NCBI GenBank assembly: GCA_963759735.1 | Contig: CAVXAF010000012.1 | Location: 248,001-312,000 of the forward strand | Length of the DNA stretch: 64,000 bases | Direction of reading: 5' to 3' | DNA from: Hyphomicrobium_A sp963759735 | Lineage (GTDB): Bacteria > Pseudomonadota > Alphaproteobacteria > Rhizobiales > Hyphomicrobiaceae | In this document: positions 7,977 to 17,050 of the stretch, piece by piece | How positions within the stretch are numbered: position 1 is the stretch's first letter | How the letters are laid out: each line of letters opens with the position of its first letter | Notes under the pieces: model-generated | Database searches by the model: none | The model's input: only the letters and a program-made list of their open reading frames with translations | What the model was told of the DNA's origin: nothing | Program-made: the position numbers and the translations under genes

Positions 7977-9626
7977 ATGAGCGGGCGCCCCAAGTTCTAC
8001 ATCACGACGGCCATTTCCTATCCCAACGGCCAGCCGCACATCGGGCACGCCTACGAGGCGATCGCGACGGACGCGATCGCGCGCTTTGAGCGTGCCGACG
8101 GCAAGGACGTCTACTTCCTGACGGGTACCGACGAGCACGGCCTGAAGATGAAGCAGACGGCTGCCAAGGAAGGCCTGACGCCGCGCGAACTCGCCGACCG
8201 CAACGCCAAACGCTTCCGCGAGATGGCCGGGCTGCTCGAGCTGTCGAACGACGACTTCATCCGCACGACTGAGCCGCGCCACTTCCGCGCATCGGAAGAG
8301 ATATGGCGTCGCATGCAGGCGTCGGGCGACATCTTCCTGCAGAAGTACGCCGGCTGGTACTCGGTGCGCGATGAGGCTTACTACAACGAGAGCGAGACGG
8401 TTCTCGGCGACGACAAAGTGCGTCGCGGCCCGCAGGGGACGCCTGTCGAATGGACGGAGGAGGAGACCTATTTCTTCAAGCTGTCCGCCTATCAGGACCG
8501 GCTGCTGGCGCACTATGACGCCAACCCCGACTTCATCCTGCCGCCCGAGCGCCGCAATGAGGTGACGAGTTTCGTGCGCGGCGGGCTGGAGGATCTGTCG
8601 ATCTCGCGCTCGACGCTCGACTGGGGCATTCCGGTGCCCGAGCCCAAGCGCGAAGACGGTAAAAACCTGCCACCGCATGTCATGTACGTGTGGGTCGACG
8701 CGTTGACCAACTACATTACCGGCGTCGGTTATCCCGACCAGCAAGGCGACCTCTGGCGCTTCTGGCCGGCCGACGTGCACGTCATCGGCAAGGACATCCT
8801 GCGCTTCCATGCCGTCTACTGGCCGGCGTTCCTGATGTCGGCCGGGCTCGAATTGCCCAAGCGCGTTTTCAGCCACGGCTTCGTGCTCTCCAAGGGCGAG
8901 AAGATGTCGAAGTCGGTCGGCAACGTCGTCGATCCCTTCGACCTGGTGCACGCCTATGGTGTCGAGCAGGTCCGCTATTTCTTCCTGCGCGAAGTAAACT
9001 TCGGCCAGGACGGCAACTACAGCGCCGAGGCGATCGCAAACCGCATCAATGCCGATCTCGCCAACGACTTGGGCAATCTCGCCCAGCGCTCGCTGTCGAT
9101 GATCAACAAGAACTGCGGTGCGCGTGTCCCCGAGCCGGGCGAGTTGACCGATGCCGACAAGGCGATCCTTGCCGCTGCCGATGGCCTCTACGCCAAGGCG
9201 CGCGAATGCATGGACCGGCAGGCGATCACCAAGTACCTCGACGCCGTATGGGCCGTGGTGGCGGACGCCAACCGCTACTTCGCGGGTGAGGAGCCGTGGG
9301 CCAAGAAGAAGACCGACCCGAAGCGGATGGAGACGATCCTCTATGTGACGGCCGAGGTGGTGCGTCAGATCGCCATTTTGGCATTGCCGGTCACGCCGCA
9401 CGCTGCGACGAAGCTGCTCGACCTCTTGGGTCAGGATGAGGATGCCCACACATTCGCGGCGTTAGGGGAAGCCGGTCGCCTGAAGCCCGGCACCGTGCTG
9501 CCCGAGCCGTCCGGCGTGTTCCCGCGCTATGTCGCGCCCGAAACGGAAGCGGACGAGGCGCCGCCACCCAAGCCGCCGAAGCAGAAGAAAGAGCGGAAGG
9601 AGAAAGGCCCCGAGGGCCAAGCGTGA
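7977..9626 (+). CDS. metG: Methionyl-tRNA synthetase
   Basis: Charges tRNA-Met with methionine; 549 aa. Class I signatures are intact: the HIGH-type PHIGH near residue 22 and KMSKS (GEKMSKSVGN) near residue 310. The anticodon-binding helical domain follows. The C-terminus ends in a Pro/Lys/Glu-rich tail (PPPKPPKQKKERKEK) in place of a recognisable EMAP-like domain. About 130 nt separate it from holB. Its stop overlaps the tatD start. Confidence 0.96.
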   Translation: MSGRPKFYITTAISYPNGQPHIGHAYEAIATDAIARFERADGKDVYFLTGTDEHGLKMKQTAAKEGLTPRELADRNAKRFREMAGLLELSNDDFIRTTEPRHFRASEEIWRRMQASGDIFLQKYAGWYSVRDEAYYNESETVLGDDKVRRGPQGTPVEWTEEETYFFKLSAYQDRLLAHYDANPDFILPPERRNEVTSFVRGGLEDLSISRSTLDWGIPVPEPKREDGKNLPPHVMYVWVDALTNYITGVGYPDQQGDLWRFWPADVHVIGKDILRFHAVYWPAFLMSAGLELPKRVFSHGFVLSKGEKMSKSVGNVVDPFDLVHAYGVEQVRYFFLREVNFGQDGNYSAEAIANRINADLANDLGNLAQRSLSMINKNCGARVPEPGELTDADKAILAAADGLYAKARECMDRQAITKYLDAVWAVVADANRYFAGEEPWAKKKTDPKRMETILYVTAEVVRQIAILALPVTPHAATKLLDLLGQDEDAHTFAALGEAGRLKPGTVLPEPSGVFPRYVAPETEADEAPPPKPPKQKKERKEKGPEGQA

Positions 9627-10429
9627 TGCTCGTCGACCACCACTGCCACCTGGATTTCCCGCAGCTCGTCGCCGACCGCGAGGGTATCCTCGCGCGGGCG
9701 CAGGCCGCCGGCGTCGGCGTGATGGTGACCATTTCGACGCGCATTCGCCAGCTTCCGGTCTTGCTCGACATCGCCAACGCGCACGACAACATCTACTGCT
9801 CAGTCGGCACGCATCCGCACAACGCCGATGAGGAGCGCGGGATCGCCGCCGACGAGATCGTGCGACTCTCCGAGCATCCCAAAGTGGTGGCGATCGGCGA
9901 AGCCGGCCTCGACTATTTCTACAAGAAGTCATCACCCGAAGCGCAGGCGGAAGGCTTCCGCCGTCACATCGAGGCAGCGCGCCGAACGGGGCTGCCGCTC
10001 GAGATCCATACCCGCGACGCCGATGAGGACACGCTGGCGATCCTCGAGGATGAGCACGCCAAGGGCGCCTTCCCGGCCATCCTGCATTGTTATACCGGCG
10101 GGCCGAAGCTTGCCGCGCGCGCGGTCGAACTCGGCCTCTATGTGTCGTTCACCGGTGTCGTCACGTTCAAGAAGTCGGATGCCCTGCGTGACATCGCCCG
10201 CAACGTGCCGCTCGATCGGCTGCTGGTCGAGACCGATGCGCCGTACCTCGCGCCCGAACCCTATCGCGGGAAGACGAACGAGCCTTCGTATGTCGCCCAC
10301 ACGGCGGCGACGCTGGCGCAGGTCAAGGGGGTCCCGGCCGAGGAGTTGGCTGCGGCGACGACCGACAACTTTTTCCGCCTGTTCGGCAAGGTGAAGCGCC
10401 CGCAAGCGCGCGACACTGCACTCGCATGA
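9626..10429 (+). CDS. tatD: TatD family metal-dependent hydrolase
   Basis: A 267-aa TIM-barrel metallohydrolase of the TatD/YcfH family (3'-5' DNA exonuclease activity in characterised members). Visible metal ligands: HCHLD at the N-terminus, GEAGLDY, EIHTRDAD, HCYTGG and ETDAPYLAP. The start at ATG 9626 overlaps the metG stop as TGATG; GTG 9623 is an alternative one codon earlier. The metG-tatD-MBL order suggests co-transcription. Confidence 0.93.
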   Translation: MLVDHHCHLDFPQLVADREGILARAQAAGVGVMVTISTRIRQLPVLLDIANAHDNIYCSVGTHPHNADEERGIAADEIVRLSEHPKVVAIGEAGLDYFYKKSSPEAQAEGFRRHIEAARRTGLPLEIHTRDADEDTLAILEDEHAKGAFPAILHCYTGGPKLAARAVELGLYVSFTGVVTFKKSDALRDIARNVPLDRLLVETDAPYLAPEPYRGKTNEPSYVAHTAATLAQVKGVPAEELAAATTDNFFRLFGKVKRPQARDTALA

Positions 10430-11223
10430 CCTACCGGGCGACTATTCTCGGGTGTGGCTCATCGGGCGGCGTGCCGCGCATCGGCACCATGTGGGGCGCG
10501 TGCGATCCGACCAATTCCAAGAACCGGCGCCGGCGCTGCAGCGCCCTCATCGAGCGCATCGGCAAGCAGCGCCACACGACGGTGTTGATCGACACCTCGC
10601 CCGATCTGCGCGAGCAGCTGCTGGGCGTGCGCTGCGACGCGCTGGACGGCATCCTCTATACCCACGACCATGCCGACCATACGCACGGCATCGACGATCT
10701 GCGAATGGTCGCCTACGCGATGAAGAAGCGCCTCGATGTGTGGGTCGATGCGCCGACGCGGCAGAGCCTCATCGAGCGCTTCGGCTACTGTTTCGAAAAG
10801 CCCGAGGGGTCGACTTATCCGCCGATCCTCACCCCGCACACCATCGAGGCGCCGGAAGCGATCCGTATCGACGGTCCATCCGGAGTCGTCGAGGCGGTTC
10901 CCATTCCGCAATTGCATGGCGATATCGGCACGCTCGGCTTCCGTATCGGCAGCCTCGCCTATTCGCCCGACATCAGCGATATCCCGACGGCCTCGCTACC
11001 GCTGCTGGAAGGGCTCGACATTTGGATCGTCGATGCACTGCGCTACACGGCGCATCCAAGCCACTTCAGCGTCAAGCAGGCATTGAAGTGGATCGAGCGG
11101 CTGGCGCCCAAGCGCGCCATCCTCACCCACATGACCACCGATCTCGATTACGAGGCGCTCAGGCGCGAGCTGCCTGCACATGTCGAGCCGGCCTACGACG
11201 GCATGGTCGTAACATTCGATTGA
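10426..11223 (+). CDS. MBL-fold metallo-hydrolase (PhnP-like)
   Basis: A 265-aa metallo-beta-lactamase-fold hydrolase. The signature THDHADHTHGIDDLR supplies the HxHxDH zinc ligands, with further ligands at LHGD and a late HM/HP segment. The N-terminal LGCGSSGGVPRIG resembles PhnP-type cyclic phosphodiesterases, and such genes often follow tatD in alphaproteobacteria. It overlaps the tatD stop by 4 nt (ATGA). The substrate is unknown; no phn genes lie nearby, so a phosphonate role is not implied. Confidence 0.87.
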   Translation: MTYRATILGCGSSGGVPRIGTMWGACDPTNSKNRRRRCSALIERIGKQRHTTVLIDTSPDLREQLLGVRCDALDGILYTHDHADHTHGIDDLRMVAYAMKKRLDVWVDAPTRQSLIERFGYCFEKPEGSTYPPILTPHTIEAPEAIRIDGPSGVVEAVPIPQLHGDIGTLGFRIGSLAYSPDISDIPTASLPLLEGLDIWIVDALRYTAHPSHFSVKQALKWIERLAPKRAILTHMTTDLDYEALRRELPAHVEPAYDGMVVTFD

Positions 11224-11228
11224 GCCCA

Positions 11229-11978
11229 CTACGCTTCCGTCGAGGCTTGCTGCTTCTTCTTCCAGTCAGCGAAATTGACGACGCGAGCGGAGAACGCGCA
11301 GCTGGGCGAGGCCAGTTCGATGACCAGGGGCACCAGTTCCTGAGGCGCCGGTAGTGTCTTGGGATCCTCTCCCGGGAACGCCTTGGCGCGCATTGCGGTG
11401 CGGATCGGACCGGGGTTGACGAGATTAACGCGCACGTTGGTGTCTTCCAGCTCGTGCGCATACGTCTTTGCCAGGGCTTCCAGCCCCGCCTTGGAGACGG
11501 CATATGGCCCCCAGTAGGCGTGCTTGCCGCTCGCCGCACCCGAGGTGACGAATACGACGCGGCCCGCATCCGACCGTTTGAGCAGCGGATCCAATGTACG
11601 GATGAGGCGCCAGTTGGCCGACAGGTTGACGTCGATCACCTGGCTCCAGGCGTCTTCGGTGACGTGGTGCAGCGGCGACAGTGGCCCGAGGATCCCAGCG
11701 TTGCCGACGAAGATGTCGAGCTTGCCCCAGCGCTGGTAGAGCGTCGGACCAATCTGATCGATCTTGTCGCCTTTGGAGAGGTCGAGCTGCAGCAGCGTCG
11801 CCTTGCCGCCGCCCCGCCGGATCTCGTCGTCGAGTTCCTCCAGCGCACCGATGGTGCGTGCTATCACCACGACGTGCGCGCCGGCCTGCGCCAGACCCAG
11901 CGCGATGGCGCGTCCGAGCCCGCGCGAGGCGCCTGTGACGAGGGCGAGCCGATCGTTAAGCGGCTTTTTTTGCTTCAT
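11229..11978 (-). CDS. SDR family NAD(P)-dependent oxidoreductase
   Basis: A 249-aa classical short-chain dehydrogenase. The cofactor motif TGASRGLG lies near the N-terminus, followed by GNAGIL (NNAG-type) and the catalytic Ser and Tyr-Lys pair (YAVSKAG). ATG 11978 gives MKQKKPLNDRLALVTG; the frame extends to 12047 without a better start. It converges on the plus-strand MBL gene with a 5-nt gap and lies about 100 nt downstream of purF. The substrate is not predictable. Confidence 0.9.
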   Translation of the reverse strand: MKQKKPLNDRLALVTGASRGLGRAIALGLAQAGAHVVVIARTIGALEELDDEIRRGGGKATLLQLDLSKGDKIDQIGPTLYQRWGKLDIFVGNAGILGPLSPLHHVTEDAWSQVIDVNLSANWRLIRTLDPLLKRSDAGRVVFVTSGAASGKHAYWGPYAVSKAGLEALAKTYAHELEDTNVRVNLVNPGPIRTAMRAKAFPGEDPKTLPAPQELVPLVIELASPSCAFSARVVNFADWKKKQQASTEA

Positions 11979-12082
11979 GACGTGTGGATTGCCGGGCGCT
12001 CTACTGTGGGTCCACACAGATAGAAGCCATGGCCCGGCGAAGAGCAAGCCCTACAAGGGTCGAGTGCCTAACCGAAGCCTTC

Positions 12083-13591
12083 TCAGCCGACCTCCGCCAG
12101 CAGCGAGAGCTGGCGCGGCATCGTATGGCCACTCTGGTCGGTGAGCGGGGTCGGGTATTCGCCGGTGAAGCAGTGGTCAGTGAACTGCGGAGCGCGGGCG
12201 TCGCGGTGATCGAGGCCGACGGCGCGATAGATGCCGTTGACCGACAGGAAGGCGAGGCTGTCGGCGCCGAGGAAGGCGCGCATGCCCTCCAGGTCCTTGT
12301 TGGCGGCCAGCAGATCGACCTTGTCGGGCGTGTCGATGCCGTAATAGTCGGGGTGCGTAATGGGAGGAGAGGCTATCCGCATGTGCACCTCGCGGGCGCC
12401 TGCCTCATACATGAGCTCGACGATCTTTTTGGAGGTCGTGCCGCGCACCACGCTGTCGTCGACGAGTACGATGCGCTTGCCGCGGATGACGCTGGCGTTG
12501 GCCGAGTGCTTCAGCTTGACGCCCAGCGCGCGAATGCGCTGCTCGGGCTCGATGAAGGTGCGACCCACGTAGTGGTTGCGGATGATGCCGAGTTCGAAAG
12601 GCACGTTGGAGGCCTGGGCAAAACCGATGGCCGCGGGCACGCCGGAGTCAGGGATCGGCACGATCACGTCGACGTCGGCCGGTGCTTCCTGGGCCAACTG
12701 CACACCCATCTGCTTGCGGATGTCGTACACGGTGCGCCCGCTGATGACGGAGTCGGGCCGGGCGAAATAGATGTACTCGAAGATGCACGGCCGCGATGGG
12801 CGGATGGGGAACGGGCGGTGGCTCTCGATGCCTTCGTCGGTGATGACGACCACTTCGCCATTGTCGATCTCGCGAACGAATTCGGCGCCGACCATGTCGA
12901 GGGCGCAAGTCTCGGAAGCGAGAACATAGGCGCCGCCGAGGCGACCCAGCACCAGCGGCCGGATGCCGATGGGATCGCGCGCACCGATCAGCATCTCGTT
13001 GGTTAGGCCGACGAGCGCGTAGGCGCCTTCGATCTCGCGGATGGCTTCGACGAAGCGCTCGACGATGCGGCGCTTCTTGGAGCGGGAGAGAAGATGGAGG
13101 ATGACCTCGGTGTCCGAGGTCGACTGACAGATGGCTCCGGTGGAGATCAGCTCCTGGCGCAGCGTCAGCGCGTTGGTGAGGTTGCCGTTGTGAGCGACGG
13201 CAAAGCCGCCGGTATCGATGTCGGCAAACAGCGGCTGCACATTACGCAGAATGGCGTCGCCGCAGGTCGAGTAGCGATTGTGGCCGATCGCGCTGCGGCC
13301 CTTGAGGCGATCGATGACGGAGGCGCGGGAGAAGTTGTCGCCGACGAGGCCCATGCGGCGCTCGGAGTGGAATTGCTTGCCGTCGTAGGAGACGATCCCA
13401 CAGGCTTCCTGGCCGCGGTGCTGCAAAGCATGCAGCCCCAGCGCCGTGATGGCCGCGGCATCGGGGTGTCCAAAAACACCGAAGACCCCGCATTCCTCGC
13501 GGAGTTTGTCGTCGCCGTACCGAAGATAACCAGGACCCTCGAGCTTGGCATCATCGCCAAGCCATTGGGTCTCGTCGAGCCGTTGAGTCAT
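12083..13591 (-). CDS. purF: Amidophosphoribosyltransferase
   Basis: First committed step of purine synthesis: PRPP plus glutamine to phosphoribosylamine; 502 aa. A propeptide of about 33 residues precedes the nucleophilic Cys in EECGVFGV (Cys34), as in the self-processing B. subtilis type. The glutaminase and PRPP domains are complete, with LVDDSVVRGTTS as the PRPP loop. At the position where Fe-S-type enzymes often carry Cys before YGID there is Asp (HPDYYGID), so an iron-sulfur cluster is doubtful. ATG 13591 is chosen because GGGAGG lies about 5 nt before it. Confidence 0.96.
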   Translation of the reverse strand: MTQRLDETQWLGDDAKLEGPGYLRYGDDKLREECGVFGVFGHPDAAAITALGLHALQHRGQEACGIVSYDGKQFHSERRMGLVGDNFSRASVIDRLKGRSAIGHNRYSTCGDAILRNVQPLFADIDTGGFAVAHNGNLTNALTLRQELISTGAICQSTSDTEVILHLLSRSKKRRIVERFVEAIREIEGAYALVGLTNEMLIGARDPIGIRPLVLGRLGGAYVLASETCALDMVGAEFVREIDNGEVVVITDEGIESHRPFPIRPSRPCIFEYIYFARPDSVISGRTVYDIRKQMGVQLAQEAPADVDVIVPIPDSGVPAAIGFAQASNVPFELGIIRNHYVGRTFIEPEQRIRALGVKLKHSANASVIRGKRIVLVDDSVVRGTTSKKIVELMYEAGAREVHMRIASPPITHPDYYGIDTPDKVDLLAANKDLEGMRAFLGADSLAFLSVNGIYRAVGLDHRDARAPQFTDHCFTGEYPTPLTDQSGHTMPRQLSLLAEVG

Positions 13592-13663
13592 CGCCACCTC
13601 CCGCCGGTGTCGTGCCGCTGCCCGATAGAGTGAACGCGCATTAAGGCTGCCGGTAGCGCTGGA

Positions 13664-14326
13664 TCAGCTCGCGCGCACCTGCCACGTGACAGAAATATGA
13701 TATCTTTCGGATGCTTCAAGCGCTAATTCGTCGCCGCGACCGTTTTCCAGTGCGCCCTGCTGCTGTGGCACAGCCGGCTGCTCCTCCTGTGGCGTTTCGC
13801 CCGGGTGGTTGGTCAACGATGAAGGCATGTACGCCTCGAGGACATAGCGGATCGAATCGCCGGTGCCCTTGATGTAGGGCAGCGTCTGGGCCTCGCGCAC
13901 CCAGGGAAAGTGCGTACTGGGGTCGGGGAAGAACGCCTCATAGAACATGTAAGGGATGACGATCAGCACGAAGCCGCGCGCGATGCCGAAGAGGAAGCCG
14001 AGGATGCGGTCGATCATGCCGATGCGGCTGTCGAGGATGGCATCCGACAGGCGGGCGGTGACCAAGTGCACCACGATGAGCACAATGAGGAAGATGATCG
14101 CCCCGACCACGATCTGCGCGACGGCGACCTGCGTGCCCATCTGGGCAGCCATGTCCTGCGCGAAGGGCTTGTGGTAGATGACGAAGTATAGCACCGCCGC
14201 TGCCGCCACCGCCCACGACACGATCGACAGCATTTCGCGAGCGAAGCCGCGATACATGGCGAGCAGACCGGAGATGAAGCAGACGGCGATCAGAGCGGCG
14301 TCGAGGTACGTGATCGGCCCCAGCAT
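13664..14326 (-). CDS. cvpA: CvpA family membrane protein
   Basis: A 220-aa inner-membrane protein of the CvpA family, named for its requirement in colicin V production; the true role is unsettled. The N-terminal two-thirds holds four hydrophobic segments, with the family feature of a Gly/Arg-rich turn between helices 1 and 2 (YRGFAREMLS). The C-terminus is polar and low complexity (EEQPAVPQQQ). Its position just upstream of purF is the classical cvpA-purF arrangement, shared with enteric bacteria. Confidence 0.9.
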   Translation of the reverse strand: MLGPITYLDAALIAVCFISGLLAMYRGFAREMLSIVSWAVAAAAVLYFVIYHKPFAQDMAAQMGTQVAVAQIVVGAIIFLIVLIVVHLVTARLSDAILDSRIGMIDRILGFLFGIARGFVLIVIPYMFYEAFFPDPSTHFPWVREAQTLPYIKGTGDSIRYVLEAYMPSSLTNHPGETPQEEQPAVPQQQGALENGRGDELALEASERYHISVTWQVRAS

Positions 14327-14376
14327 GGTCTAGAGAGCTCCATTAGGCGGCGGTTTGGCGCGCCCTGCGCTGCCTG

Positions 14377-15752
14377 TCAGTCGCATGGCGCCGGTTCCTG
14401 AGCAAGCTCCCTCAGGTGCGCCACACGCATGGCCCGCAGCTTGATGCCAGCCATATCGAGTTCGCCCTGGGCGGGCAGGAGGGCTTCTCGAAACCCCAGC
14501 TTCTGCGCCTCTTTAAGGCGCGGGCCCATGAGCGGAGTGGCGTTGATGGCGCCCGATAGTGAGACCTCGCCGAAGTGGACCCTATGTCGCGGAATGGCAA
14601 CACCGGAAAGCGATGAGATGAGCGCCGCTGCGGCGGCGAGGTCGGCGGCCGGCTCGTTGATCCTGAGGCCGCCGGCGACATTGAGATAGACGTCCTGGCC
14701 GGCGAACGAAAAGCCGGCGCGCGCCTCGAGCACGGCCAGCAGCATCGACAGCCGCCCTGAATCCCAGCCGACGACGGCGCGCCGTGGCGTGCCGAGCGAG
14801 GAGGGGGCGACCAGAGCCTGGATCTCGACTAGCAACGGCCGGGTGCCCTCGAGGCCGGCGAAGACGGCAGCGCCTGGGCTCGAGGCGGCACGATCGCCGA
14901 GGAAGAGTTCGGACGGATTGGCCACCTCTCGCAGGCCGTCCGAAACCATCTCGAAGACGCCGATCTCGTCCGTGGCGCCGAAGCGGTTCTTGACGGCGCG
15001 CAGGATGCGGTAGGTGTGGGCCCGGTCGCCTTCGAAGTACAACACGGTGTCGACCATGTGCTCAATCACCTTGGGTCCGGCAATCTGGCCGTCCTTGGTG
15101 ACGTGGCCCACGAGGAGCAGGGCGCTGCCGACGGTCTTGGCGTGGCGGATCAGCGCCTGCGCGGCCGCTCGCACCTGGCTGACCGTGCCGGGGGCGGCCT
15201 CGATGGACTCAGCCCACAGCGTCTGGATGGAATCGACAACGATCAGGTCGGGGGTGGGCCCGCCTCGAGGGTGGCCAGAATGTGGGCGAGGGACGTCTCG
15301 CAGGCGAGCGCCACCGGCGCGTCGGCGAGACCCAGCCGCTCGGCGCGCAGGCGCACCTGGGCGGCGGCTTCCTCGCCTGAGAAATAGACGGCGCGTCGGC
15401 CGGCGCGCGCCAGAGTTGCGGCAAGCTGCAGCAGCAGTGTCGATTTGCCAATGCCCGGCTCGCCACCAATGAGCAGCGCCGATCCCGGCACGATGCCGCC
15501 GCCCGTGACGCGGTCCAATTCACCGATGCCGGTCGAGAAGCGGGGCGCCTCCTGGGTGCTGCCCTTGAGACCTTCCAGAACGATGACGCGACCCGAGCCG
15601 CGACGCGCCAGGCCGGTGCCGGGCGGGCGGACCGCATCGGCCTCCTCGGTGAGGGTGTTCCATTCCCCGCACGAGGGACACTTGCCCACCCAGCGCGGCG
15701 AAGTCGAACCGCAGTTCTGGCAGACGAACGTGGTCTTGCTCGGCTTCACCAT
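14377..15752 (-). pseudogene. radA: DNA repair protein RadA/Sms, frame interrupted by one base
   Basis: RadA is a RecA-like branch-migration ATPase in recombinational repair. The N-terminal part (15243-15752) has the four-Cys zinc finger (CQNC and CPSC) and the Walker A GGEPGIGKST. The C-terminal part (to 14377) has KNRFG and the Lon-like domain. The frames join at VDSIQTLW: reading ...LEAGPPP then DLIVVDS needs one more C in the run seen as GGGGG at 15250-15254 on the plus strand. The 1376-nt interval (3n+2) fits one missing base. All motifs on both sides are intact, so a homopolymer error is likely. It lies between cvpA and alr. Confidence 0.88.
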
Positions 15753-15758
15753 TGTCGG

Positions 15759-16943
15759 TCAGCCGCCCCGATAGATGCGATGGAAGCGGCGCCCCAGCCG
15801 CGTGAGAACCTCATAACCGATTGTGCCGGCGGCGCCGCCTATGGTCTCGATGGGCAGGCCCGGACCGATGAGGTCGACCAAGTCGCCACGCGCTGGCGGA
15901 TGCTTGAGCTGGGTGACGTCGACGGTGATGAGATCCATCGATACGCGCCCGACGATGGGTGCCAGATGCCCGTCGAACGCCACATGGGCACCCGTCTCGC
16001 CTGTCGCGCGGCTCATGGCGCGCGCGACGCCGTCTTCATAGCCGGCCGCGACGATGGCGATACGTGACGGCTGATTCGGCGTCCAGGTCGCGGAATAGCC
16101 GACTGTGTCGCCGGGTTCGACGTCGCGCACCTGCAGCACGCGAGCCTTGACCGTTATGACCGGTGCGACCGGCGTTGCACCACCCTGAAAGGCCTGCCCG
16201 CCGTAAAGCGCATATCCGGGTCGCACCAGGTCGTAATGAAACGGCGTGCCGAGCATCAGCCCGTCGGAGGCGGCGAGGCTGGCGCGTGCGCCACGCAACG
16301 AAGCGTAGCTGCGCATGGCCTCGAAATTCTCGCGCTGCCACGTGTTCATGTCGTGCGTAGGATTATCCGCGCAGGCGAGATGGCTGAGGATCAGACGCAC
16401 GTCGAGGAACCGGGCCGGTTGCTCGGCGTCGATGGCGTTCATATCGGCAGCCGCAAGTCCAAGGCGGCTGAGGCCGGTGTCGAGGTTTAGTGCAGTCGCC
16501 AGGCGTTGGCGGCGCGCTCCGGCCAGCGCAGTCCACTCTTTCACCTCTTCGAGGCTGGCGAGCACCGGTATAGCGCCAATGGCTATGCATTCAGGTCCGG
16601 TCCCCGGGAGTAGTCCGCAGAGGACGAAGATCGTCGCCTGCGGTGCCAATGTGCGGGCCTGAGTCGCCTCGGCGAGGGTGGCGACGAAGAAGGTTCGGCA
16701 GCCGGCCTTCCACAACGCCGGAATGACGCGATCTGCGCCGAGGCCATAAGCGTTGGCCTTCACCACGGCGCCGCATTCGGCCGGCGCGACCCGCCGGGCC
16801 AGCGCCTGCCAGTTGGCGGCGATCTGATCCAGATCGATGACGATGACGCCGGTCGCGCCGGGCGGCACAGCGGCAGCATCCGCGTCGAAGTGCGATGGCG
16901 GAAGCTCGGTCGTCGGCGATAGATGAGCGTTCCGGTCCGACAA
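15759..16943 (-). CDS. alr: Alanine racemase
   Basis: PLP enzyme interconverting L- and D-alanine for peptidoglycan; 394 aa. The PLP-binding lysine sits in VVKANAYGLG (about residue 62), and the C-terminal domain has the catalytic-Tyr region (TVGYSATW) and GRVSMDLITVDVT. The best start is TTG 16943, preceded by GGGGAG; it gives an unconserved N-terminal tail of about 30 residues. radA begins 6 nt after the stop, and dnaB lies about 100 nt upstream. Confidence 0.94.
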   Translation of the reverse strand: MSDRNAHLSPTTELPPSHFDADAAAVPPGATGVIVIDLDQIAANWQALARRVAPAECGAVVKANAYGLGADRVIPALWKAGCRTFFVATLAEATQARTLAPQATIFVLCGLLPGTGPECIAIGAIPVLASLEEVKEWTALAGARRQRLATALNLDTGLSRLGLAAADMNAIDAEQPARFLDVRLILSHLACADNPTHDMNTWQRENFEAMRSYASLRGARASLAASDGLMLGTPFHYDLVRPGYALYGGQAFQGGATPVAPVITVKARVLQVRDVEPGDTVGYSATWTPNQPSRIAIVAAGYEDGVARAMSRATGETGAHVAFDGHLAPIVGRVSMDLITVDVTQLKHPPARGDLVDLIGPGLPIETIGGAAGTIGYEVLTRLGRRFHRIYRGG

Positions 16944-17050
16944 CGGACGTCTCCCCGGGGAAGCGAAGTAGGAGCAACCTTTCTAGCGCCGAATCGGGCC
17001 GCAAACGAGGCGTCGAATGGCCCTGAAGCGTCGCAAACCCCTATGATGGA

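Noticed and set aside
7869..9449. A 526-residue open frame opposite metG
   Set aside because: metG carries both class I signatures; the antisense frame has only shadow composition.
15243..15260. radA as two separate genes (two-protein RadA)
   Set aside because: The break falls inside the conserved RecA-like core, at a homopolymer; no functional split RadA is known to me.
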